DNA of 64,000 nucleotides from assembly GCA_009667805.1 (NCBI GenBank), contig CM019063.1, forward strand, positions 407,470,959 through 407,534,958. Direction: 5' to 3'. Position numbers and translations under genes: made by a program. Position 1 is the first letter of the stretch. Every line of letters starts with the position of its first letter. Of this stretch, positions 23,012 through 34,186 are shown one piece after another. The notes beneath the pieces are model-generated. The model did no database searches and had not been told where the DNA came from. It worked only from the letters and a program-made list of their open reading frames with translations. This DNA comes from Leptobrachium leishanense (Eukaryota; Chordata; Amphibia; Anura; Megophryidae).

Positions 23012-23300
23012 TCAGGCTCTAGATCAGTGGTTCCCAACCGCAGTCCTCAACAGGCCAGATTTTGCAGATCACCTTGGGGGAAATGCAGACTGAATCCTGC
23101 AACCACTGAGCAGCAAATCATATCACCTGTGCTGTGCTTCACATATCTGGAAAACCTGACCTGTTGGGGGTACTTGAGAACTGTGGTTGGGAACCACTGC
23201 TCTAGATGTTTTGGAACTACATTTCCTATGATGCTCAGTCAACCCAATGACTACCAGAGCATCATAGGAGATGTAGGTCCAAAACATCTGGAGTGCAAAG
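23012..23300. repeat. Palindromic repeat that hosts the hAT MITE
   Basis: Without 23027-23207 the flanks join as ...GGCTCTAGATGTTTTGGAACTACATTTCC, which pairs with GGAGATGTAGGTCCAAAACATCTGGAG at 23266-23293. So the host is a ~110-bp foldback repeat. Confidence 0.75.
23027..23199. repeat. hAT MITE (173 bp) with perfect 8-bp duplication
   Basis: CAGTGGTTCCCAAC and GTTGGGAACCACTG ends, flanked by CTCTAGAT at 23019-23026 and 23200-23207. It lies inside another small palindromic repeat (23012-23300). Confidence 0.93.
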
Positions 23301-24180
23301 GCTGGATCGATACCTCCTACATCTTTTTTCCCCTTTCCCTGTTGCTTTTCCACTGAAGAAGCGCCCGTAGTGGCGCAAAATGCATCTGGCCCTGATCTTT
23401 AGTTTTATTTTATTTTACCTCATTTTTATATTTTTGTCTCCTTTATCCTGTGTATTCATTTCCCCTTGGGAACAATAAATACCATTTCATTTTAAGTTAC
23501 ACTTTCTCTGCAATCTGTACCCTTCTCCCTCATTGAGGCGTTTGAGGTGGTCCATACTATCCATGGAGATCTGATTAATCGGGAGATTATAGGCAAGCAG
23601 GTTGGCCTGCAACAACCTGGGAGGCGACCATATGAGGTCTGGAAGCTCTCAAAAAGTGAGTTTTTTTCTGCCACTTTCAAATGTACATATTTCTAGTGTA
23701 CATGCAATATTGCACTATGTATTGTGTCTCTTATATTTGAGGTATCCACTGCACAAGCCGGGTGCACACCTTTGATGTGATAAAGAATATCCTCATACAG
23801 AGACTTTTTCTTCAAAGTAGAACATCCTTTACCAATTCATCAGTGTTCTTAAAGTATGTACAGTTGATTTTTCGTGCCTTTTGGGTATCACTGGTATATT
23901 CCAACAGTTATCCCTCCATTGTATCTCTGTGCATTGTATTCCCATTTCCCGTTTACATTTCCATTTAGATTGTGAAGAGGCGCTGCCTTGACATATGTTG
24001 ATGTTCTATGGTTACTTTTTTAGATATTGGGAAGATATCTCAGTCTTGGCACCTATAGTGACCTTCGCTTTATCTTTTTCTCCCTATTTGTAAGCGCACC
24101 ACCTCCAATTTATTCTGTGTTACCTCCTACAGCTTGGCAGAGAGAACCCCTATTCCTATTCCTTTTTTTTTGCCACACTT
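23300..24180 (+). repeat. PLE-like leader/terminal region
   Basis: It begins with sequence parallel to 52690-52830 (tttcca, hammerhead-like core, GCATCTGGCC, then T-rich sequence and aataaata). The rest is non-coding. Assigned to PLE through the shared hammerhead-like block and by analogy with 29898-30840. Confidence 0.45.
23350..23389 (+). ncRNA. Hammerhead-ribozyme-like motif, one core change
   Basis: CCA (stem I), CTGAAGA (fits CUGANGA), stem II GCGCC/GGCGC with a six-base loop, then AAAA, a two-pair stem III A-U and U-A around GC, C at the cleavage position, and TGG closing stem I. The only core deviation is G12 to A. PLEs are known to carry hammerheads with very short stem III. Confidence 0.5.
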
Positions 24181-25058
24181 TTATATCGGATTGCCTATAA
24201 CATAAAGAAATGCCTTAACTGATAAATTTTATGGTTAAATAATGCGTACTATACTTTATAAGTAAAAATCATATATCCACATAACAACAGCACTACTATA
24301 ACAGAAATATGAACTATCCAGTAAATCCAGATTGTCCCATTAGTAAAGGTTAAATCTAATTACATTCATCATTCCAACGAGGGGAAAGGGGCCTGATGTA
24401 ATAAATGTGTCTGCTCACACAATTAAAGAACCATGCAGGAGCACAGCAGTTCCAGAGAATTCATAATCGCTTTGGACTACAGCCTAAGGGTACTTATTAA
24501 ACATTCCATTTGCTAAATTATTTATTACCTAGCCATAGATTATTTTTATAGCCCATTATCAATCAGCTAAATAATATGCAACCTGATGTTGTTTTCTAAG
24601 TGAATATAAGAAATGTTGTAGGGTATTAACAAGTGCACTTAGATTTTGTGTTTGATGCAAGGCGCTAAATATAAAAATGTTGCATTCAACAAACCGCATT
24701 TTTAGTTTTTGACATTCTCCATATAATTAGCAGATATTTTTAACTGGCTATAGCAAATAGAAGCACGTAATGAGTGCATATCTGCTCAAGGGATCTTTGT
24801 GTCCTGAAAATTATTTTAAGGGATTCTCAATGATAAAATGTAATGTATTAAACAGTAAAATAAGAAAAAGGAATTTGGCTTGGACATCGATTATCATACA
24901 TATTGTTATAGAGAGGAAATATTTCCCATCAACTCCTTCATGTCACAATGGTCAGGACTATCCTGGCCAACAAGCATCTGCTGTTCTTCTTCAAGCAGTG
25001 GGTGATAGCGCAAATGAGGGGGTAATGGCAGGCAGATGAGGATACTGCCATTATGTAC
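24181..25058. other. AT-rich spacer, no gene seen
   Basis: No supported ORF or repeat edge. Confidence 0.5.
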
Positions 25059-25066
25059 ATATGTAC

Positions 25067-26209
25067 TAGGGTTCCCACCCATCCATTTTGACCTGGACTG
25101 TCCATTTTTCAGGTCATGTGTCCGGGTTTGGGATCACCTGCCACCCAGACACATGACTGCCTCAGCATGGACCCTGGAATGCTTACTTCACTCACACGCA
25201 GGCTGCGTGTGAGTGAAGAAACATTCCACCAATCACTGGCAGTGTGGGGGTGGTCTGCAGTGACGTCTCCTCCCCACTCGGCCTCCTCCTATCAGCCCCT
25301 TGCTCCCTCACATACTCCAGACCACGTGTTTGCTGGTTGTGACTTGTGGAGCTGCTGGGACAGGGAGGAAGGACTGATGAGCTGCTGGAAGGAGCTGGGT
25401 AATACAGGCAGAGCAGGACTCTGTCTCTTCCCCCTCTCTCCTCCTCCACCCCATTACCCCTAGTCCTCCTCCCTCTCCACCCTTCCCCTCTACACCCTTC
25501 TCATCTCCCTCTCACTATCCCCCTTTCCTTTTCACCACTTCCCCCTCAATCCTCCCCTTTTTCCCCTCACTTTGCCCTCTCTCTCTCTCCCCCCCTTTCC
25601 CCCTCACTCCCCTTTCCCCTCCTCACTCACCTTCCCCTCACTCCCCTTTCCCCCTCACTCCCCTTTCCCCCACTCCCTGTTCCCCCTCACTCCCCTTTTT
25701 TCCCCTCACTCCCCTTTCCCCCTCACTCCGCTTCCCCCCTTACTCCCCTTTTCTCCTGCCTCTCTCCCCCTCTCACTCCCCTTTTCTCTCTCTCTCCTGC
25801 CTCTCTCTCCCTTTTCTCCCCTCTCTCCCACTTTCTCTACCATTATCTCCTGCCTCTCTCTCCCCCTTTTCTCCTCTCTCTCCCCCCCTTTCATCCTGTC
25901 CCCCTTTTCTTCTCACCCCCCTTTCTCTCCCACTCATCTGTATGTGTACAGTGTGAGGACGTTTGGGGTGAAAGGGGCTTATTTGCAGATTAAAGGATCT
26001 GATTTGTGGTTCAGAGAGGGGCTGATTTGTGGGCTAAAAAGGTCTGATTTGAGGTTTGGGGTGAAAGGGACTAAAATGTGATGTGAAAGGGAAAGACATG
26101 TATATGTGTGTGTGACTGAGTGTCTGCGTGCATACCCGTGAGCAGAAAACAGATTTTGCTACACGTTGTTAGTGTTCGGGTTTGACTTCAAGAAAAGGTG
26201 GCAACCCTA
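25067..26209. mobile_element. Non-autonomous hAT element (1143 bp) with pyrimidine minisatellite
   Basis: TAGGGTTCCCACC and GGTGGCAACCCTA ends, flanked by a perfect 8-bp duplication ATATGTAC (25059-25066, 26210-26217). It sits in LINE RT sequence, in a codon run reading MYADD. The interior has a hairpin at 25176-25227 and a (CCCCTTTCCCCCTCACT)-type array at 25440-25935. No transposase; the open frames across the pyrimidine array are repeat artefacts. Confidence 0.93.
25440..25935. repeat. C/T-rich minisatellite inside the hAT element
   Basis: Irregular tandem copies of CACTCCCCTTTCCCC-like units, almost pure pyrimidine on this strand for ~495 bp. Potential triplex-forming tract. Confidence 0.9.
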
Positions 26210-27252
26210 ATATGTACGCAGATGACTCCGTAATCTACACCAGCAAACCAAATCTCCCGCAGCTGGAGGCAGTGCTGCAAGAACAATTCACAGAGCTGGA
26301 AAAGTGGATCAAACACAACAAACCTTTTTTAAATACTGACAAAACTGTAACGATGCTCTTTGGAACAACACCTAAACTACATAAATTGCAAACTCCCCAT
26401 CTATGTGTCAGAACAAGATCAAATGACACGCTGACCACAGTCACTTCTCTCAAATATCTAGGTATGTGGTTAGACCCAAATCTATCCTTTGGCCCCTACA
26501 TCGAAAAATTCTCATCTAAACTTTACCCCAAACTAGGTGCCCTGTACAGAAACAAATCCTGCCTTAGCCTCGCAGTAAGAAAGCAGATTGTACAACAAAT
26601 GCTTATGCCGGCTATTGAATACGGAGATGTAGTGTATGCAGCTGCCCCGCAAACACACCTCCAGAAACTTACTACATTTTATAACTCATTCTGCCGCTTT
26701 GTGCTACAATATAACTACATGACCCACCATTGTGACATGTTAAAAGTGCTAAACTGGCCGTCACTGGAATCTAGACGCACCCTTCACCTTTCCAACCTGG
26801 TGTTTAAGAGCTTTTCTGGGAAGCTACCACCCTACCTGAATAGACTGCTTCTAAAGAAGTTCCTTTATCCTATAACCTTCGATCCAGGACCTGCACCTTA
26901 CTTACAATACCACAATACAAAAAGAAAGTGACTCGGTCCTCATTTTCCTACAGAGCTCCGCAGTTATGGAATAACCTCCCAGACGCCATCAAATCTTCCC
27001 CCAGTCTAAAGTCCGTTAAGAGATCCCTGTTAACATATGTACCTCAATACAGAATGCACCTTTAAACATGTGACTTTGTGAATATATTTATTTTCTGTTA
27101 ATATGTATATTTGTGTTGTTTTTTAATATCTTGCATTGTATTACTTTGTATTTCTGTAACAATTCAATGTTCTTGAACCCAGGACATACTTGAAAATGAG
27201 AGAAATCTCATTATATCCTTCCTGGTAAAATCCTTTATAAATAAATAAATAT
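26210..27252 (+). pseudogene. L2/CR1-group LINE, copy 1 (3' part of RT ORF and tail)
   Basis: Open to 26931 and encodes MYADDSVIYTSKPN (RT catalytic YADD), then the thumb region (LKYLGMWLDPNLSF) and the C-terminal domain. The last conserved block, FSYRAPQLWNNLPD, is in another frame at 26947-26990, so a frameshift near 26900 ends the ORF early. The 3' tail GAGAGAAATCTCA...CCTTCCTGGTAAAAT ends in (AAAT)n at ~27252. 5'-truncated near 25055; the hAT element sits at the truncation point. Closely similar to copies 2 and 3. Confidence 0.92.
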
Positions 27253-27431
27253 GTCTGGAAAGTGATCAAGGGATCAAGCATATTGTTAGACAGACAGGCT
27301 GCAAGTGCCATGTGAAGCTGAAAGAGAACCACATAGAAGTAAAAAAAAAATCACTACCACAATGGTAGAGAGTAATGAAGAATTGAGAAAAAATTTCACA
27401 GGAGACCATAGGGTTTCTCCCTTTACATAAT
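27253..27431. other. Short unassigned spacer
   Basis: No feature seen. Confidence 0.4.
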
Positions 27432-27474
27432 TGTTCAGTTCAATTATCCCAATGGAAAACCAGCACAATACAAG
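27432..27474 (-). repeat. PLE terminal sequence, inverted partner of 30796-30835
   Basis: TCAATTATCCCAATGGAAAA plus flanking bases are the reverse complement of 30805-30830, ~3.4 kb away, and occur next to PLE-like hammerhead sequence at the right site. Confidence 0.55.
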
Positions 27475-27481
27475 TGCCCGG

Positions 27482-27585
27482 CCGAACGCTGACCCCAAAG
27501 GCTGGACGCGCTCAGCGCGTCCACCGCATGGAACGTGACATGCGGTTGGACGCGCTGAGCGCGTCCGCCGCAGCGAAGTGGTTAA
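27482..27585. repeat. CG-rich double palindrome next to TTAA
   Basis: GGACGCGCTCAGCGCGTCC (27513-27531) and GGACGCGCTGAGCGCGTCC (27547-27565) are each palindromic, and are inverted copies of one another around CCGCATG...CATGCGG. TTAA follows at 27582. It resembles one end of a piggyBac-like MITE; no other end found. Confidence 0.45.
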
Positions 27586-27904
27586 AGGAACAGTGAGTTT
27601 TCCATGAAATAAAGGTTAAGAATAAAAACGAAAAATTCCTTCAAATATCATGCCTCGGAGGTCCCCATAACATGCCCGTGAAGTGGTGGATTTGTAGGAT
27701 GTATAGCAACATTTAAAAACAAAAAAATGACGTTTCAAATGACGGTAAATGGTTTTCCTTTAATCTATTCATAAACAACTGCTTGGGGTGGCTGCCTGTA
27801 TGAAAAGAGACGTTTTAGGATATGCAGAACAAGTTTAGTGATTTTTTTTGGCTAAATTATGGTGAAACTTATGCAGGCTTTGGATGAAAGTAACAATAGG
27901 TGCG

Positions 27905-28130
27905 TTAAAATTGGGCCTTTAGTGTCGGCAACAGTGCCGTCACACCGTAACCCCTTTGTGGTATTGTGGAAGAGTGCAGGGTTGGACCCTGTGGTCAAAT
28001 ATTAAAATGATATGAATCTGGTACAGGCGTCAGTGCACCCAAATATTTTGCCTTTGGTGGCAACAAGTGCCTTCACACCGTAGCCCCTCTGAGGTATTGT
28101 GTAAGAGTGCAGAGGTGGAGGTTTTGGTAA
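27905..28130 (+). repeat. Diverged 133-bp tandem duplication
   Basis: CACACCGTAACCCCTTTGTGG (from 27941) and CACACCGTAGCCCCTCTGAGG (from 28074), with the surrounding GGCAACA...GTGC and GTATTGTG(G/T)AAGAGTGCAG, form two copies ~133 bp apart. Source unknown. Confidence 0.6.
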
Positions 28131-28229
28131 TGCAGAAGAGATCCCCGATCTATTCAGTTACAACAGCAGCTATAACAAAAGTGGGTCAGCAATGTTTAGG
28201 CACTTGTACTGCGCTACTGTATATGGTGA

Positions 28230-28870
28230 GAATCGGCACACACCAGTAGCAAGAGGAAGCAAACAGAACAGGCAGGGAATACACGGAGAGAATAGTCAAA
28301 TGGCAGGCAAAGTCGGCAACAGATCGGGTCCTCAGAACAAGCAGGGTCAGTAACAAGTATACAGACTGATTCGGTAAACTAGCGATGAGGGAATAAAGGC
28401 TGAGACACACTGAGCGTGTAGCGACACACAGCGTAGCGAAGCGAAGAGAAGCAAACATTTTGCAGGCTTGACTTCACTCCGCTCCGCCTCGCAGCGTGGC
28501 TACACTGCATTACGTTTGTTTCTCACTGCACTGGGCAGAAATCCACTAACTAAATTAAAATGTACACACAAAACCGTTTTATTTTCACAAAGCACATGTT
28601 ATATAGGCAAAAAAAGTTTCTACTGAATAAAATACATCAAAAATTATTGTTAATTTAATAAGAATAGTATAAAAATATAAAAAAAAGGTAACCCCATATC
28701 ATATATATTATAGGGACACAGAGCGCTGTGTATAGAGTAGGGATGCATTGATACCACACACAGACATATATGCATATATCAACACGCAGACCTATATATA
28801 CGTATATATCAACAGCAGATATATATATATACACCCACCCACAGACCTCAGACCATATATACACATACGC
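28230..28870. other. Unassigned, with AT microsatellite
   Basis: 28230-28390 has purine-rich runs (aggcaggg, caaagtcggcaac) that resemble gypsy LTR sequence on the minus strand, weakly. 28760-28870 is a degenerate TATA(C/T)G microsatellite. Confidence 0.35.
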
Positions 28871-28886
28871 ACATGGGGGGTGGCAT

Positions 28887-29041
28887 GTGGACAGTCTCAA
28901 CTAAATGCGCCCCCTCCCATTTGGCTGATCCCTCCAGAAGAAATGTTGAACCCGACAGAGCAGAGAATATATATATTATTCTTTGCTCTATCGGGTTCAA
29001 CATTTCTTCTGGAGGGATCAGCCAAATGAGGGGGGGCAATT
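28887..29041. repeat. Near-perfect ~150-bp palindrome
   Basis: The block ending ...TTTGGCTGATCCCTCCAGAA on the left is mirrored by TTCTGGAGGGATCAGCCAAA on the right around an ATATATATATT loop (~28968). It is a foldback MITE or hairpin. Confidence 0.8.
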
Positions 29042-29609
29042 AGTTGCCAAAATGTGTGTGTAATACAAGTCTGGATATATATATTTATAAGAATATAGAT
29101 ATATATTTTATCTATATATATATATATATCATACCTGCCGTCTGCCGTTACCTTCGCCTATAAATTTGCTAAAAATATACACACAAAAAAAACAAACCAC
29201 TGCCTGAGACCCCGCGCAGCCCACATGTCACCCCCCTCTACCTGGCTGAATGTATCTAATATATATAATTAAATACATTCAGCAAGGTAGAGAAAGAAAA
29301 AAAAGTTTTATTTTATGTTCCCGGGGACATTTAAAGATGTCCTCGGATTTAATTTTTTTAGAAATGTGTCGCCTTACCTTAGCCTGGTGGTTAGTGGGGG
29401 CTCCCTAGATCCTGGTTGGGGGGAGGTCTGCCGTGGCCGCAGGTGCAGTGGCTCCCTCCCTGCGCCACCTGTCTCTGCCACATGCACCTGGGCGGCTAGC
29501 CCGCACAGTCGCAGCTCTGTCATCCGGCGGCCGCATGCTCCTCAAGGAGATCCTTGGGAGGCCCCAGCAGGCTGCCCTCTACAGTGCCTGATTAGAGGGC
29601 CGTGTCTGC

Positions 29610-29896
29610 CTGATGTTTTAGTAACAAGAATGTTTTATCCCATAGGCTTCAATGTTAAAAATATTCCCGTTTTAATTCAATATCTAATAAACCATTGTTT
29701 ATAATATTCTACAGTAGAGAGTCTCTTTATTTCTAGATTTTTTTAGTATTTTTTAAGCATTTTTTTTATACTTTTTTTCAATTATTTTTTTTCAAACTTT
29801 TGGCGAAAGTCCCAAAAAGTTTGAAGTTCGCGAACTTTCGAACGGCCAATGTTCGAATCGAACTCCGAACCGATCGAACCGAACAGCTCATCCCTA
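29610..29896. repeat. Fragment of the 18651/40297 MITE group with another terminus
   Basis: AGGCTTCAATGTTAAAAATA...ATATCTAATAAACCATT is shared with 40588-40640 and, inverted, with 19165-19225. It ends ...CAGCTCATCCCTA at 29895, a different terminus from those copies. Confidence 0.6.
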
Positions 29897-30070
29897 ATCT
29901 AGAGCAGTCAATGACAGCCAACTATCGCTTCAATATAACAAACTCAGTGGTATAATTCTTGATGGAGTTAGACAGCAAATATGCCTGTGGCATGCATACC
30001 AAACAACAAGACTGGGTTACCGCTGATGTGAAAAATATATATATTGGAAGAAGGATCCCTGCCTATTAAT

Positions 30071-30113
30071 GCACCCGACGCGCGCTTCGCCAGAGATGGC
30101 TCGTCAGGAGTGC
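30071..30113 (-). ncRNA. Hammerhead-ribozyme-like motif, left arm
   Basis: Minus strand: stem I GCACTC, core CTGACGA (exact), stem II GCCA/TGGC with loop TCTC, then GAAG (expected GAAA), stem III of C-G plus the changed pair, cleavage C, and stem I partner GGGTGC. Stem I pairs over six positions with one G-U. One core change only. Confidence 0.6.
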
Positions 30114-30260
30114 TTACGGATGAATAAAGTGGCTGCTATCCAAACCGTTCTTGTTGGAGGGCTAGTTGGCTCATTAGCCAATAATCATCTTATTGGCTAA
30201 TGAGCCAACTAGCCATCCAACAAGAACGGTTTAAATAGCAGCCACTTCATTCATCCGTAA

Positions 30261-30303
30261 GCACTCCCGACGAGCCATCTCTGGCGAAACGTGCGTCGGG
30301 TGC
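30261..30303 (+). ncRNA. Hammerhead-ribozyme-like motif, right arm
   Basis: Stem I GCACTC/GGGTGC, core CCGACGA (U4 to C), stem II GCCA/TGGC, intact GAAA, stem III A-U and C-G around GTGC, and C at the cleavage site. The single core defect is at a different position from the left arm, so the common ancestor could have been a complete hammerhead. Confidence 0.6.
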
Positions 30304-30613
30304 ATTAATAGGCATGGACCGTGGTTCAGCAATCTAGTGCTGGTTTATTTAGACTAGCCTCTGCGAATCAATTGATATTATATATTTGGATCTCGGTATG
30401 TATTTGGCTCTAACCACTGTATGGTTAATACCTTAGATCCACTTTAACTATAGGATCCTTCTTCCAATATATATATTTTTCACATCAGCGGTTCCCCAGC
30501 CTCGTTGTTTGGTGTGCATGCCACTGGAATATTTGTCGTCTGACTCCATCAAGAATTATACCACTGAGTTTGTTATATTGAAGCGATAGTTGGCTGTCAT
30601 TGACTGCTCTAGA

Positions 30614-30840
30614 TATATTTTTATATCCAGATCCTATCCGCTGCCACCAAATATACTGATAATTGTACCATCATTGTTTTTAAGGTGATAGGTGTTTTGG
30701 CACATTTTTGGGTTCATTTTGTTGTCTTTTGTTAGCCACTGGTTTTATTATGTTTAGTTGAATAAAAGTTACATTTTATCTGTCTCTGGGAGACGCTTGT
30801 ATCCTGCTGGTTTTCCATTGGGATAATTGAATTGACCACA
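30614..30840 (+). repeat. PLE-like flank with terminal sequence
   Basis: Non-coding, T-rich, ends ggttttccattgggataattg (30810-30830), the inverted partner of 27432-27474. Confidence 0.45.
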
Positions 30841-32230
30841 TAAGTAAGAGCAAAAGCTGATGATCCGCACCAATCTTATCTAAAATTAACAGGACAATAA
30901 GCTAACATCTGAAGCGGTGAGTGAAATCGTCCCAGACGCCAATATCGTCCCTAGCTATCACAACCGAGATGCAAGCAATACTTGCTCCTCATTTGTTGTG
31001 TGAGCTTACTGTAAATTCACGTCTCCTAAACTTTGTATTGGAGATGTGAATTTGCACTTTTGTAGAGGAGAATGAGCTATTCCATCCTAGCTTGTCCTCC
31101 TCTAAACCAGATGGCATTCATTGACTTTGAGACCCTGGTGTTTAGTGATTTTTGATTTTGCAAACCACTCAATATATTCATGTAACCCCCAAATAGTTCC
31201 CATGTGTGTCTTCTTACATGGCCCCTGCACATTCGAACTTCCGCAGAGCTCACAAAAGGGACTGCAGGGATCCGTGGAGTCCAATGGACTCGAGGAACTG
31301 ATAATCAGTGCGGTGCTGTGTGCCACTGCAGGTTTCATCAGCCTGCGGCTCTTAATTATTCAGAGCCCTGACTCACATGGCGTGTCTTGGTTGGAATAGA
31401 ATTGGTAACAGGGAGACAAGGGAATGCTATTCTATGGGCTGTATTACAAAGCTGGTGCTAACTTAACAAGAGATGTCGCAAACTTACCAGAGCCATTATA
31501 ATCTATGGAGCTGTTACATTTACAACAACTCTGGTTAAGATAGGGCAGTATTACAAAGTTAGTGCTATCTCTGGAATCGTTTGGTGCCTTTGTTGGTCAT
31601 TTCACGAGTTATGCTCCTCTTTTGCTATTTCCTTTCGATGCATGGGCTGCACAAGTCATACTGTGTGTCTTTTGTGCCCACCTTCACATTTTTGTGTTTT
31701 GAGGCATTGGCGAGCCTGAGAGGTGGACCTCCGGGTGAAGGAGTCCGTGAGTAAAGGAGGTTCACTCTGGCAGTGTGTTCCTGTTACATATTCACATTCA
31801 TGGTGCAGATAGAACATATTTGTGATGTTGGGATGCCTAGAAGTTCAAGATTGTGCCTCCATATTGATGTTTTGCCATGTGGGCCTTGCTGTAGTTTGCT
31901 ATTTTGCTGTGTATTGTTTGCAGAACATCGGCTCAAGCCGAGAACAATGAGGTACATTGGAATAGCAATTTTTACTCTGGCTAGCTGCAAACTAATTGCT
32001 CCAATTGAATGTATAGACATTGTTAATCGATGGTAAGAAGCAGCACTATCTTTGTCGCAGGCTAAATTTGTGACTTGGTTGATTATAGTGATTGTGTCTA
32101 CACACATTGTCATTATCAGCTCAATCCGTTAGGGTTAAGGCTCTGTTGGAATAGTGCTCATTCTGTTTATTCAGACTAAAAACATTCACAATTGATTGTA
32201 ACAGTATAACTTTCTGATAACTCAACGTCA
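30841..32230. other. Unassigned spacer with a short direct repeat
   Basis: GGGCTGTATTACAAAGCTGG (31437) and GGGCAGTATTACAAAGTTAG (31542) are 105 bp apart; the interval is partly self-complementary, so it may be a small MITE. No ORF with a recognisable domain. Confidence 0.4.
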
Positions 32231-32652
32231 TTAAAGGGACACTCTACACATCATGACCACTTTATCTTTTTAAAGTGGCCAGGATATGAGGAGTGTCCCC
32301 CTCTCGCCCAGCCGAACTGGATAAAAAGTTGGGTGAAGTGGAAGAATTTCCTCCATACCACCCAGCGTCGCCAGCAGCTGGGGAATAGACATATCCCAGC
32401 TGCGAGTTCCTGGTTCGGTCACTAGTGAAGTCGACACTCACAAAGTATGAGGGCAGCTCCGATCTATCATTCTTCTCAGATGTTACAGGACTTGCATACG
32501 GAAAGTTTGCAAATCCTTTTCCTTAAATTGCAGTTCTACACAACACAAGTAGCACAGGAAGCGCAGGTTGCAGGGCCTTCCAGGTTCAGGACTCTCTGAG
32601 CCTAAGAGGAGAAGCTCTGTGTGTGTAGAGGGACAAAAGGTGTGTAAAATGG
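32231..32652 (+). repeat. MITE with TTAAAGGGACACTC end
   Basis: TTAAAGGGACACTCTACAC, then AAAGTGGCCAGGATATGAGG. The right half ends ...GGGACAAAAGGTGTG. It is the opposite-orientation relative of 21478-21938. Confidence 0.7.
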
Positions 32653-33478
32653 GTCTAAATAAAAAAATAAAAAATAATTGGACAGAGGTTGTCCGTAGCT
32701 TCTGCTAAATTATTTAAGGGCAAAAAAAAGGACACTCTAATTTCCAGTTTCATTTAATAGAATTGCCTGCATGGCCTGACTATGGTTGATGTATGAGGAG
32801 GTTGCTAAAAGTCCAGTTGACAGTATTTTCAGATGCAAAGAATATTTATCTGACTGTCCCCTGACCTATTGTTCATTTTACTGAGTTTTGGCCAAGTTCA
32901 GCATCAATTCTTATCAGGATTGTAACATTTTTTACATTTTATCTCCAGTTAAACTGAAGCCATGACAATAGCTTATATAGTCTATGTTACAGCACTGTTT
33001 CAACAAAATGACTTAGCAATGGACTCCGGTCACAGAGATAATGTATTCATACCGAGCTGTGAGTATATCATTCTGCTTTAAATCACAGTTTCCTATCCTA
33101 AGAAACAAATAAATGTTTTAAAACCAACTTCATCTTAGCAGTAGAATGCAAACCTATTGTCTGCAGTGGTTTGGTTTCCTTAAATTGGAGTTTGACCTTC
33201 TCCGTAATCTTTCTTCTTATTTATCTCACCGGCACTTCAGTCTGCAACCAGAAAAAAGATTATTTTTTGTGATTGATATATCTCTTTTCATGACCTCTGT
33301 CTTTTTCAAAGTTGCATTTTCGCTGAAATAAAAACTATTGTTTTAGGCAGCTTATTTATGACATTTAACCGACAAGGTTTGACACGTTATTTTGTTTTGC
33401 GCTGTAATTCTGAGTAGGATCTTTAAAGGAGTCAGATATGTTACCAAGTAAAAATTTATTTGAAAAATACCAACTACA
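32653..33478. other. AT-rich spacer, no gene seen
   Basis: Nothing supported. Confidence 0.5.
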
Positions 33479-33482
33479 TTAA

Positions 33483-33946
33483 CCCATTCACTACCAAGTG
33501 ATTTTCCAAAAATCTAGTGCCAGGAACTAGTCTTTTTTTTTTGGGAAAATTATATTTAATTAAGTATACAGTAAGAAACATTTGGGAATGTTCCCAATGT
33601 ATTTCTTACTATAATAACCTACTTGACAGTCAAATGTCACCATCTACTGGCCGGCCAAATTGAGTTACGTTACTGAAGGAAGAACTGCAACTAACTACAG
33701 CTTGAGGTTCTGTGCATCGGTTGGGAAAAGCCCAATATGTCAGGACATTACCAATTTAAACAGTTGTAGCCTTTTGGAAATTATGCCCACAGGGCTAAAA
33801 CTTTGCTTTTGGGCTCCAGAAGGTGCCCCAAATGAAATTTGTTTGCAACAAATTAATTTCATTTGCATATGAACAGCATAGCCCCAGATCATGTTAACAT
33901 GATCTCGAGCTGCTGCGGACTGCTGCTGATCATGGTAGTGAAGGGG
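33483..33946. repeat. piggyBac-like MITE (~464 bp)
   Basis: TTAA (33479-33482) then CCCATTCACTACCA; the other end is TGGTAGTGAAGGGG followed by TTCA, a decayed TTAA. No ORF. Confidence 0.7.
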
Positions 33947-33950
33947 TTCA

Positions 33951-34186
33951 GAAAATGGAATAGCTATTGGTTTCACTGTTCTGCAGAATAGGTTTCATAT
34001 GAGAAATTGTCAAAACAAACTAAAATGTGATCTATTGCATGTACAAAGTGTGAAAAGCAGACTGAACAATTTTGGTAACAGTAGGTGTTCATAATGATCG
34101 GTTTCAGTAAAATGTTTCCCTTTACATGGGTCCATCAATAGTGAGAATATCAGCTAAAACACAGATTACAGTATCAAATAATATAC
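33951..34186. other. Short spacer
   Basis: No feature seen. Confidence 0.4.

Larger units (their letters stand above)
29898..30613. repeat. Long inverted repeat of PLE origin
   Basis: TCTAGAGCAGTCAATGACAG at 29898 pairs with its complement at 30594-30613. Pairing continues through AAGAAGGATCC and GGATCCTTCTT to a centre near 30187. The right arm has ~135 bp (30317-30451) absent from the left. Each arm includes a hammerhead-like motif, head to head. A pair of PLE terminal regions in inverted orientation fits known PLE insertion structures. Confidence 0.75.

Noticed and set aside
25572..26081. 169-codon Ser/Pro/Leu-rich frame
   Set aside because: Low-complexity pyrimidine array inside a hAT element.
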